Assembly: GCA_015061905.1 (NCBI GenBank)
Contig: SUVQ01000003.1
Location: forward strand, 149,581 to 213,580
DNA length: 64,000 nucleotides
Source of the DNA: Verrucomicrobiota bacterium
GTDB taxonomy: Bacteria > Verrucomicrobiota > Verrucomicrobiia > Opitutales > UBA953
Direction of reading: 5' to 3'
Of this stretch, positions 26,194-34,885 are shown in pieces (position 1 is the stretch's first letter; each line of letters starts with the position of its first letter). The notes below the pieces were generated by a model. It saw only the letters and a program-made list of their open reading frames with translations, was not told the origin of the DNA and did no database searches. The translations under genes and the position numbers were made by a program.

Positions 26194-27212
26194 TGCCAAT
26201 TCCCCGTAACACAACCTCTGTTAAAACCATTGACTTACACGTGGCGGGAGAGCCGTGCCGCGTGCTTTTTGAGGCACTTCATGATTTGCCCGGAGATACG
26301 ATGCGGGAACGCTTGGATTGCATGAAGCGTGAGTTTGATGACATTCGTCGCTTCCTCATGCAGGAGCCGAGGGGACACAAGGCAATGTTCGGGAGCGTAC
26401 TTATGCGCCCGGCGACTCCGGATGCGGATGTCGGTATTCTGTATATGAACTCCGGCGGCTATCTGGACATGTGTATTCACGGGACCATTTGTTCGGCTCG
26501 GGTTGTCGCTGAGTGCGGAATGCCCTTGCGTAGCCCGGGAAAGGTCGTTTTTGATGCCGTTTGCGGACGTATTGAAGCCGAGCTTCACTTCGGAGACGAC
26601 GGCAAGCTAAATACCGTTTCCGTGAGAAATGTTCCCTCGTTCGTGTTTACGCCCGAAGCCGTTCTTCTTGACGTGGAGGGCATCGGAACCGTTCCCGCTT
26701 ATATCGTTTTCGCGGGGAATTTTTTTGTTTGTGCCGAATATCCGTTCGAAGAACCCCTTTCCCTAAAATCGCACGGAAAGGAATTTTACATTGATTTGGG
26801 AATGCGCTTGCGTGCTGCCGCCAATCGCGCGGTGCGTGTTGCGCATCCGACAAATCCGTCTTCTCGCGAAATCGCGCTTTCCGTGTTTTGGCAGCGCGCG
26901 GAAGGGCATCCGCGCCGTTTGCGCGATACCGTGGTGTTCGGCGACGGGCAAATGGACCGCAGCCCGTGCGGTTCGGGAACATCTGCTTTGATGACACTAA
27001 TGCATCATTTCCGCGAGCTGGATTTCGGGGAGGAATTTATCTCGGAATCCCTCCTCGGGACACGTTTTAAAGGACGCATCTTCCCGGGTCAAAATATCGA
27101 TACGTTCCCGACGGTTATTCCCGAGGTTTCCGGCGTGCCGTTCGTGACTGCCTGTTGCGAGTTTTTTCGGGAATCCGAAGATCCTTTCCGGAACGGTTTT
27201 TTGATTTCGTAA
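26193..27212 (+). CDS. Proline racemase / hydroxyproline epimerase family protein
   Basis: TIDLHVAGEPCRV, SGGYLDMCIHGTICSARVV, DRSPCGSGTSALMTLM. Start overlaps stop of upstream transporter (TAATG). Confidence 0.85.
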   Translation: MPIPRNTTSVKTIDLHVAGEPCRVLFEALHDLPGDTMRERLDCMKREFDDIRRFLMQEPRGHKAMFGSVLMRPATPDADVGILYMNSGGYLDMCIHGTICSARVVAECGMPLRSPGKVVFDAVCGRIEAELHFGDDGKLNTVSVRNVPSFVFTPEAVLLDVEGIGTVPAYIVFAGNFFVCAEYPFEEPLSLKSHGKEFYIDLGMRLRAAANRAVRVAHPTNPSSREIALSVFWQRAEGHPRRLRDTVVFGDGQMDRSPCGSGTSALMTLMHHFRELDFGEEFISESLLGTRFKGRIFPGQNIDTFPTVIPEVSGVPFVTACCEFFRESEDPFRNGFLIS

Positions 27213-27251
27213 ATCGAACGATGTCGGCGATGTCCTTCCTGACGGGCGAAT

Positions 27252-28589
27252 TTATTTCGGCGCGTTAGAGGCGTTGTCGGTTGCATTTGACTGCGAAGAA
27301 GACGTTTCTTTCTTAGCCTCTTTTCCCTTGTTGTTCGCAGAAAAGCGCGGCGTGCATTTTCGCTTCGGGCGGGCAGCGTGCGCTTGCGGCGCATTGCTTG
27401 GGGTATCGGAGTGTTTTTCCGATTGAAAAGGCATCGGCTGAGCCGTCGGCTCGGCGAGTTTCGGTTTGTTCATGCGAGCGGAGTCGGCGGCGTTGCGCGT
27501 TTTTGGGTCTCGGATACGATTCCGGTTTTGCTTGCCGTTTTTTCCGCCGGGTTGAGAGTTCGGTTCCGGTTGTGTTTTCGGTGAGTTTCCCTTGGGCGCG
27601 GGAACGTCTGCGGGAGACTTGACTTTTGGCGGGTGCTTGGGCGGTTTGGGGATTTTTTTCTGCTTTTGCGTTTGTTGCTGACGGACCTGAGTCGTCGATT
27701 TTACCAAATAACGAAGTTCCGGGTCGACATAATCGTCGGAGAATCCGTCGTCGTCGGTTTCCCGAATGCGGTCTTTTTTCGCCGGGGCGTAGTCCGGGCG
27801 GCTGTAGGGCGGAGTGGGAATCGGTTCTTCCTCGGGCGGGAAATTTTTCTTCGGCGGCAGTTGCACGATTTGCAGTGCCCGGATTTTCGGTTCGGAGGAA
27901 ATGGGGATGCGCGGCGTTTCCCGCGTTGCTTGCGGGCGCAAAATCATTTGCGTGAGCGCGTTGTTTTCGCGCAGGCGGAAAACGGTTTCGACGGCGTCGG
28001 CAACGACTTCCGCGTGAACGCGGCTCTGCGGTGTTGTGGTGAAGCGGGTTGCGGGATCGGGCGCACCTTCGTTGTTTTGCAAAAGAATGTGGCAGGTTTT
28101 GACTCCGGTGTCGCGCAGCTCGGTAAAGAGTGATTCGGCAAAGGCGCGTGACGCGGCATCCGCAACGGCGTTCAGCGTTTTCCCTTCCGAATTGCCTTTG
28201 CCCGGCGAGATGACGACGACGTGCCCGCGGGCGGAAATCAGCGACGGGAGCGCGAGGCGTGCGGCGCAAAGCGGGGCGATGATGCGCGTGTTGAGCGCGA
28301 GCCGGATTTCTTCGAGCGAAGCGGCTTCAAACGCGTCGTCGGAGAGATATTGCCCGGCGAAAATGACGCCGATGATGTGTTTTTCTTTTTCTAAAACGGT
28401 TTGAACGGCGGAAATGACGGCGTCCGGCGAGGTCGGGTCGCAAGGGACGGGAACGAACTCGTCCTTGTCGAGAGAGGTTTCGGGAATCGTTCCCGCGATG
28501 GCGTAAACGCGAATGCCGATACCGCAAAGGCGGCGTGCGATGCTCAGTGCGGGTTCTCCGTTGGCTCCGGTGATGATAACGGTATCCAT
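27252..28589 (-). CDS. SDR-family (Rossmann) protein with long disordered, charged C-terminal tail
   Basis: MDTVIITGANGEPALSIARRLCGIGIRVYAIAG...VVVISPGKGNSEGKTLNAVADAASRAFAESL; last ~200 aa Pro/Lys/Gln/Asn-rich low complexity. Confidence 0.7.
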   Translation of the reverse strand: MDTVIITGANGEPALSIARRLCGIGIRVYAIAGTIPETSLDKDEFVPVPCDPTSPDAVISAVQTVLEKEKHIIGVIFAGQYLSDDAFEAASLEEIRLALNTRIIAPLCAARLALPSLISARGHVVVISPGKGNSEGKTLNAVADAASRAFAESLFTELRDTGVKTCHILLQNNEGAPDPATRFTTTPQSRVHAEVVADAVETVFRLRENNALTQMILRPQATRETPRIPISSEPKIRALQIVQLPPKKNFPPEEEPIPTPPYSRPDYAPAKKDRIRETDDDGFSDDYVDPELRYLVKSTTQVRQQQTQKQKKIPKPPKHPPKVKSPADVPAPKGNSPKTQPEPNSQPGGKNGKQNRNRIRDPKTRNAADSARMNKPKLAEPTAQPMPFQSEKHSDTPSNAPQAHAARPKRKCTPRFSANNKGKEAKKETSSSQSNATDNASNAPK

Positions 28590-28771
28590 AAATCGGCTCA
28601 GTCTAAGGATTAACGCGGCGCGCATAAAGGCAAAATCACGGGCACGCTTCTCGTCGGTAATGGCGGAGAGTATTTTTTTTTCTACGGATGATTTTTTTTT
28701 GCGGTATTTAAAAATAAATTACGTTTTTTGAGAAAAGTTTTGCGTGGAAGAATTGCCTTTGGCAAAATGCG

Positions 28772-29317
28772 TTGCCGATGAAAACCAAGAAAAAATCCGC
28801 GACGAAAAAACTTTCAAAAAACCGCCTGCTCTGCGTAACTTTGCCCGAAACTCTTTTGGCTTCGACGCGTGCGTATCGTAAGAAGAGCGGTTTTTCTTCG
28901 ATGAGCGAGCTTTTGCGTGCGACGATTGACCATGCGTCGGCGGTGGCGTTGAAGAAGGGCGCGGCGGAAAGCAAAACACAAATTTCTTTCCGCCTGTCGG
29001 ATGAGCTTTACACGTCGCTGTTTCGTGTGTCGAACCAGTCCGGACAAAGTATCGCTCGCATTATTCGCACGCTTCTTGAAAGCGCGCCGAAGTTGGGGAT
29101 TCGCCCGAAAGGTATGCCGGAGCAGAAAAAGCGGAACGTTCCCGCCAAGAAGGCGGCTCCGAAGCCCGCGGCAAAGAAGCCTGCGCCTAAGCCGGCGAAG
29201 AAAGCGGTAGCACAGAAGAAGGCAATGCCGGCAAAAAAAGCGGCTCCGGCTAAAAAAGCGGTGTCTGCGAAAAAGCCCGTTCCCGCGAAGAAAAAGCCTG
29301 CGAAGCGCAAGGCGTAG
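28772..29317 (+). CDS. Tandem ribbon-helix-helix-like protein with histone H1-like AKP-rich tail
   Basis: Two RHH-like segments ([75 protein letters not shown]) then [37 protein letters not shown]. Confidence 0.65.
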   Translation: MPMKTKKKSATKKLSKNRLLCVTLPETLLASTRAYRKKSGFSSMSELLRATIDHASAVALKKGAAESKTQISFRLSDELYTSLFRVSNQSGQSIARIIRTLLESAPKLGIRPKGMPEQKKRNVPAKKAAPKPAAKKPAPKPAKKAVAQKKAMPAKKAAPAKKAVSAKKPVPAKKKPAKRKA

Positions 29318-29481
29318 TTTTAATTTTTTTTTTGAAAAAACGGAGCGGGAACGTTTGCGGTGCGTTGCGGAATGCTTCGCATCCGGATTTTTGTCGGAGC
29401 GTTCCCGTTTTTTTTTTTCGGCAATTTGCGGCACGGAAATTGCAATCTTGTCCGCAAACCTATTTTTTAGAAATAAAAACG

Positions 29482-30063
29482 ATGAGTTATATTATTCCTA
29501 ATGTTGTTGAGCGCGACGGTCGCGGAGAGCGTTCATGGGATATTTACAGCCGCCTCCTTCGGGATCGGATTATTTTTCTCGGCTCGCCCATTTACGATGA
29601 AGTTGCCAATGCCGTGATCGCGCAAATGCTTTTCCTGCAAATGGAAGACCCGAAAAAAGATATTCATATCTATATCAATTCTCCCGGCGGGAGCGTAACG
29701 GCGGGAATGGCGATTTACGACACGATGCAGTTCCTGAAATGCGATGTGGTTACGTATTGCGTGGGAATGGCGGCGTCTATGGGAACGGTTTTGCTTGCCG
29801 GCGGCACCAAGGGAAAACGCTATGCGCTTCCGAACTCAAGCGTGATGATTCACCAGCCGAGCGGCGGCGCGGGCGGGCAGGCGTCGGATATTTCCATCGC
29901 CGCCAAGGAAATTCTCCGCTGGCGCGAAACGCTGAATCGCGTTCTCGCAAAGCACACGGGGAAAACCGTTGAGCAAATTGCCAAGGATTCCGACCGCGAT
30001 CATTACATGACCGCAGAGGAAGCCCGCGCCTACGGAATTGTGGACAAAGTGATTAATTCTTAG
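29482..30063 (+). CDS. clpP: ATP-dependent Clp protease proteolytic subunit
   Basis: [87 protein letters not shown]. Start moved to 29482. Confidence 0.96.
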   Translation: MSYIIPNVVERDGRGERSWDIYSRLLRDRIIFLGSPIYDEVANAVIAQMLFLQMEDPKKDIHIYINSPGGSVTAGMAIYDTMQFLKCDVVTYCVGMAASMGTVLLAGGTKGKRYALPNSSVMIHQPSGGAGGQASDISIAAKEILRWRETLNRVLAKHTGKTVEQIAKDSDRDHYMTAEEARAYGIVDKVINS

Positions 30064-30110
30064 CACTTACCCGTCCGTTAAAAAAAAGAGCAAACCGCAA
30101 TAATTTTGCC

Positions 30111-31445
30111 ATGGCAAAAGACGAACCTAAATGCGCGTTTTGCGGACGTTCCCGCAACGATGTCGGCATTTTAATTATCGGTCCGGACGGCGCAAATATT
30201 TGCGACGAATGCGCGAAACTTTGCGTCGAAATGACGGAAAATCAAAGCATGCGGAAAAATGCGAGAGCCGAGCCGATGTCCCCGGCAAAGGTCGCCGAAA
30301 CCGTTTCAAAAATCCGAACCGAAGAAAAACCGGAACCGAAGCCCCTGCAGCCGATTGCGCTCAAAAAACCGGCGGAAATTCGCGCCGTGCTCGACGATTA
30401 CGTTATCGGGCAGGAACAGGCAAAAAAAGTCTTGTCCGTCGCCGTCTACAATCACTACAAGCGACTGAACGATAAATTATCCGGCGGGAACGCGGCAGAA
30501 GGTGCGGCAGTGAATCCGGAACTCGATTCCGTCGAAGTGGAAAAAAGCAACATCCTGGTCATCGGACCGACGGGATGCGGGAAAACCCTTTTGGCGAGAA
30601 CGCTCGCGCGGATGCTGGACGTGCCTTTTGCAATCTCGGACGCGACAACGCTTACGCAGGCGGGTTATGTCGGCGAAGACGTGGAAAATATTCTCGTGCG
30701 GCTTTTGCAGGCTGCGGACGGGGACGTGAAACGCGCCGAAACCGGCATCGTTTATATCGACGAAATCGACAAAATCGGAAGAAAGGGCGACTCGGCTTCA
30801 CTCACGCGCGACGTTTCCGGCGAGGGCGTCCAACAGGCACTTCTAAAAATCATCGAAGGTTCATTGTGTAGCATTCCGCCGAACGGCGGGCGCAAGCATC
30901 CGGACCAAAAATACGTGCAAATCGACACGTCGAATATTTTGTTTATTTGCGGCGGCGCATTTGTCGGCTTGGAGCGCATTATCGGCTCTCGCATCGGGAA
31001 TAAATTTCTCGGCTTCGATACGTCCGAAAAATCCGGGCAGGAACTTTCTGCGGATAAAATCATGGCGGAGCTTCAGCCGGAGGATCTTTTCGAGTTCGGA
31101 ATGATTCCCGAGTTTATCGGGCGTTTGCCGATTGTTTCCGCGCTTTCGCAACTGCGGAGCAAGGATTTGGTGCATATTTTAACTCAACCCAAAAACGCCT
31201 TGCTCAAGCAATATCGAAAACTTTTTGCGATGGAAGGCGCGGAGCTTGTTTTCGAAGAAGATGCCGTTTCCGCAATCGCGGAAAAAGCCATTCGCCTCGG
31301 AACGGGAGCGCGCGGCTTGCGTTCCATTCTCGAAAAACTGATGCTCGATACGATGTATGAATTGCCCGGTTGCGGGAACGCCAAGCGGGTAACGATTACG
31401 GCAGAGGTCGTCGAGGGAAAAGCAAAACCGAAAATTTCTTCATAA
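30111..31445 (+). CDS. clpX: ATP-dependent Clp protease ATP-binding subunit ClpX
   Basis: Zinc-binding N-terminus [11 protein letters not shown]...[35 protein letters not shown], sensor motifs. Confidence 0.97.
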   Translation: MAKDEPKCAFCGRSRNDVGILIIGPDGANICDECAKLCVEMTENQSMRKNARAEPMSPAKVAETVSKIRTEEKPEPKPLQPIALKKPAEIRAVLDDYVIGQEQAKKVLSVAVYNHYKRLNDKLSGGNAAEGAAVNPELDSVEVEKSNILVIGPTGCGKTLLARTLARMLDVPFAISDATTLTQAGYVGEDVENILVRLLQAADGDVKRAETGIVYIDEIDKIGRKGDSASLTRDVSGEGVQQALLKIIEGSLCSIPPNGGRKHPDQKYVQIDTSNILFICGGAFVGLERIIGSRIGNKFLGFDTSEKSGQELSADKIMAELQPEDLFEFGMIPEFIGRLPIVSALSQLRSKDLVHILTQPKNALLKQYRKLFAMEGAELVFEEDAVSAIAEKAIRLGTGARGLRSILEKLMLDTMYELPGCGNAKRVTITAEVVEGKAKPKISS

Positions 31446-31543
31446 GGAGCTTGTCGGCGCGGTGAAGAAAAAATAAATCCCCCGAAAAAAAAGCGGCAAA
31501 TTTTCCGTTCCCGCGCCGTGCCGCAAACCATTCGAAAATCCCC

Positions 31544-32191
31544 ATGAGCGAACAATACAAGTGCGATATTTGCGGAGCTCCGGCAACGGTGCATCTGACG
31601 CAAATTGTGGACGGTAAAATTCACAAAGTGCACCTTTGCGAAAAATGCGCCGCAAAGAGCAAGGTGGCGGAGTTGCCGATTTTGAAGTTTACGGAAATGC
31701 TTGCCAAAACGCTTATCGGCGGCGGAAAGAAAGCCGCCGAGGAACTCGCGTCGACGGAAGCGGTCGGAAGGGAACCCGGAAAGGTTTGCCCGGTTTGCGG
31801 TATGACGGATTTGGTTTTTGAAAAAAAACATTTGTTCGGTTGCGCGCATTGCTATGAAGTTTTTTCGGAGGAAATGACGGAACTTTTGCCGAAAATTCAG
31901 CGCGGACGCCAATATCGCGGAGATGCGGGAACGCGAACCGCGCCGAAAAAAACTTCGGCGAAAAAAGATGCGCCCGCCGAGCTCGAACACCTTCGCCTCC
32001 GGCTGAAAGACGCCGTGAAAAACGAAGATTACGCCCTCGCCGCAAAATTGCGGGACGAAATGCGTGCGCTCGAAAAACCGAAGAAAAACAAGCGCGTTCC
32101 CGTCGGGAAAGAAAACGGGAAAACGCCGGCGAAACGAAATTCCGTTGCTTCGCGTGCCCGAAAATCTTCGCCTAAAGGGAAAAAAGAATGA
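31544..32191 (+). CDS. mcsA: McsA-like zinc-finger protein with UVR-type C-terminal motif
   Basis: MSEQYKCDICGAPATVHLTQIVDGKIHKVHLCEKCAA, VCPVCGMTDLVFEKKHLFGCAHCYEVF, LRLRLKDAVKNEDYALAAKLRDEMRALE. Confidence 0.82.
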   Translation: MSEQYKCDICGAPATVHLTQIVDGKIHKVHLCEKCAAKSKVAELPILKFTEMLAKTLIGGGKKAAEELASTEAVGREPGKVCPVCGMTDLVFEKKHLFGCAHCYEVFSEEMTELLPKIQRGRQYRGDAGTRTAPKKTSAKKDAPAELEHLRLRLKDAVKNEDYALAAKLRDEMRALEKPKKNKRVPVGKENGKTPAKRNSVASRARKSSPKGKKE

Positions 32192-33276
32192 GCTCCGAGT
32201 TTGACGAATTTCTTGCGGGAACCGTTTCCCGTGAAGGCGCAAACGAAGCGTGCCCCTGCGTTCTCGGAACGAGAGTCCGCTTCGCCCGCAATCTCGCGGG
32301 AACGCCTTTCCCGGGCTGGGCGGGAACGGAACGCAAAAACGAGGTGCGCAAACGCATTTTCGAGGCTTCGAAAAAATTGCCGGAATTGGCGGATTCTTTT
32401 TACTTTGCGCTTGAGGATTTGTCGGCTGTCCGGCGCGATTTTCTGATTGAACGCCACTGCATTTCCCCGGATCTTTCCGGCGACGGCGCGGGCGTTGTTA
32501 TTTCCCGGAATGAGCGCATCGCCTTAATGGTAAATGAGGAAGACCACTTGCGTTTGCAGGCATTCGCTCCCGGGAACGATTTGGGCGCGGCGTGGACTTC
32601 CGCGAGGGAGATTGAGAAAAAGTTGGCGGGCTTGCTGAACTTCGCGTTTTCCGAAAAATACGGATTTTTAACCGCCTGCCCGACGAACGCGGGAACGGGA
32701 CTGCGAATTTCCGTGATGATGCATTTGCCCGGCTTTGTGATGGACGGACAAATGGAGAAAATCGTTCGCGCGCTGAACGCTGTCGGGCTCACGGCACGGG
32801 GCGGTTTCGGCGAAGGTTCGGACGCCCGCGGTTGCGTTTTTCAAATTTCCAACGAATACACGCTCGGAATCAGCGAAGCGGAAACCTTGGCACTGATGCG
32901 GCGATGGACATGCGATATCGCCGAGCAGGAACTCGCCGCGCGGCGGAGAATGATCTCGCGGGAACGCGCACAGTTTGCCGATCGCATCGCCCGCGCTTAC
33001 GGAAATCTGCGCTACGCCGTCTCCCTTGCGTCCGCAGAATCAACGGAATTGCTCTCTCTACTGAGAATCGCCTGCGACGCCGGCTATTTCCCGAACGAAA
33101 CACGGGAACGCATCGACGAGCTTTGGGCGGAAAAAGACCGCGCGCATATCGCTTGCCGTGCCGCGTTTAGAGGAATCGTTTGCGACGAAGAAAGAGAAAA
33201 TCTCTTGCGTGCAAAATTGTTTCGTGAGACGCTTTCCGCTGTCAGACCTCCGGTGTTTCCCGATTTTCTGAAATAA
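32188..33276 (+). CDS. mcsB: Protein-arginine kinase McsB (ATP:guanido phosphotransferase)
   Basis: VLGTRVRFARNLAGTPFP, LIERHCISPDL, VNEEDHLRLQAFAPG, signature CPTNAGTGLRISVMMHLPG. Overlaps end of mcsA. Confidence 0.9.
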   Translation: MSSEFDEFLAGTVSREGANEACPCVLGTRVRFARNLAGTPFPGWAGTERKNEVRKRIFEASKKLPELADSFYFALEDLSAVRRDFLIERHCISPDLSGDGAGVVISRNERIALMVNEEDHLRLQAFAPGNDLGAAWTSAREIEKKLAGLLNFAFSEKYGFLTACPTNAGTGLRISVMMHLPGFVMDGQMEKIVRALNAVGLTARGGFGEGSDARGCVFQISNEYTLGISEAETLALMRRWTCDIAEQELAARRRMISRERAQFADRIARAYGNLRYAVSLASAESTELLSLLRIACDAGYFPNETRERIDELWAEKDRAHIACRAAFRGIVCDEERENLLRAKLFRETLSAVRPPVFPDFLK

Positions 33277-33279
33277 AAT

Positions 33280-34020
33280 ATGCCGCTTGCCCACCAGAAA
33301 CGAACGCCTTGGCGCATCTCAGGAAAAAGTGATGCGGGCTTGGCGCGACCCGGCAACGAAGACGCTTTTTATTGCGCCGGAACAACCGGCGGATTTTTCG
33401 CCGTGGCAGACGGCGTCGGCGGGCTCGAATACGGCGACCGGGCAAGCTCCGCCGCCGTGGAATACGTGCGCGATTTTTTCGAAAAAATAACGTTCCCGCT
33501 CGCCGAACGCCCGGATTTTTCGGCATTGTATCGGCAAATCGATAAAAAAATTGACGCGCTCGGAGACGAACTTTCCGGCGGCTTCGGAATCGCGACAACG
33601 CTCGACATCGTCGTCGACGGCGGGAACGGAACCGTCCACTGCGCGCATGTGGGAGACGGCGGGCTTTTTCTCTTTCGTGACAATACGCTCGTGCGCCTCT
33701 CGGAAGAACACACGATGGCTGCAGCGGAAATTGCCGCCGGGAACCGCGATTTTCCGCTCGCCTACAACAATACGCTCACGCGCGCGCTGGGCGTCGGGAT
33801 TGAGTGTGAACCGCAGGTTTTTTCTCTGAAAACCAATCCGGGAGACCGGATTTTGGCGGCAACGGACGGCGTAACAAGAATGCTGTCCGCGGAAAAAATC
33901 GAGAAAATCCTCGGCGACCCGAAAGGAACTCCCGAAAGCATTGCCGCCAAGCTGATTATTTCCGCCAACGAGGTAGGCGGGAACGATAATTCAACGGCAG
34001 TCGTCGCCTGTATTTTTTAA
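33280..34020 (+). CDS. PP2C-family serine/threonine protein phosphatase
   Basis: SDAGLARPGNEDAFYC, FAVADGVGG, HVGDGGLFLFRDNTLVRLSEEHT, AATDGVT, GGNDNSTAVV. Confidence 0.9.
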   Translation: MPLAHQKRTPWRISGKSDAGLARPGNEDAFYCAGTTGGFFAVADGVGGLEYGDRASSAAVEYVRDFFEKITFPLAERPDFSALYRQIDKKIDALGDELSGGFGIATTLDIVVDGGNGTVHCAHVGDGGLFLFRDNTLVRLSEEHTMAAAEIAAGNRDFPLAYNNTLTRALGVGIECEPQVFSLKTNPGDRILAATDGVTRMLSAEKIEKILGDPKGTPESIAAKLIISANEVGGNDNSTAVVACIF

Positions 34021-34047
34021 AAATTTAATACCAATTTTTCCTGAGCC

Positions 34048-34764
34048 ATGACGCTGACTTTGCTCATAGACTACATCGGAACATTCGCGTTCGCGATTTC
34101 GGGAATCCGCCGTTCTTCGGCAAAAAATTTTGACCTCTTCGGCGCGTATATCGTCGGCTTGGCAACAGCCTGCGGCGGCGGAACGCTCCGCGATATCATG
34201 CTCGGGCAAACTCCGTTTTGGATGTGCACGAAGGAACCGTTTTGGCTCGGAGGATATTTTTACCTGCTCGTCGTCGCGTTCGCGCTGATTCTCGTTTCGG
34301 CTCTCGGTCGCTGGTTGTTGCGAATGAACGATTCCATTTTTATGTTCGACGCAATCGGCTTGGGGATGTTTACCGTTATCGGAATCGAAAAAGCGCTCGA
34401 TTTCGGTTTCCCGATTTGGGTCGCAATCCTGATGGGCATGGTTACCGGTGCCGGCGGCGGCGTTTTTCGCGATATTTTTATTAATGTCGAGCCGCTGATT
34501 TTCCGTAAGGATATTTACGCTCTTGCCTGCGTTTTCGGCGGAATCGTTTTTGCGGTGTGTCTTGAGCTCGGGCTGGCACGGGATTCCGTCGCGATTCAAT
34601 TAATAACGGCGGTAAGCGTGATTGCTCTGCGTTGTTTGGCGATGAAATATCACATTAGCCTGCCTCGCTTGAGGCGCGACGTCGCCGAGCATGACGATGC
34701 CGATTTGCCCGACGCGGACGAGCTGAAGAAAAAACTTTCAGCTCCCGACGACGATTCCCGGTAG
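34048..34764 (+). CDS. TRIC/UPF0126 (YicG-like) channel-family membrane protein
   Basis: DYIGTFAFAISGIRRSSAKNFDLFGAYIVGLATACGGGTLRDIMLGQTPFWM and second GIVTGAGGGVFRDIF-type repeat. Confidence 0.85.
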   Translation: MTLTLLIDYIGTFAFAISGIRRSSAKNFDLFGAYIVGLATACGGGTLRDIMLGQTPFWMCTKEPFWLGGYFYLLVVAFALILVSALGRWLLRMNDSIFMFDAIGLGMFTVIGIEKALDFGFPIWVAILMGMVTGAGGGVFRDIFINVEPLIFRKDIYALACVFGGIVFAVCLELGLARDSVAIQLITAVSVIALRCLAMKYHISLPRLRRDVAEHDDADLPDADELKKKLSAPDDDSR

Positions 34765-34885
34765 GCGGGAACGCGCCTTTTGTTTGCATAATCGTGCGCA
34801 CGCAAGATTGCTTTTCTTGCGCTGAAAACTTGACGCACGCGGGGGATTTTTGTAGATTCCCGAGCGACTTTGTCCTTTTACTTTT

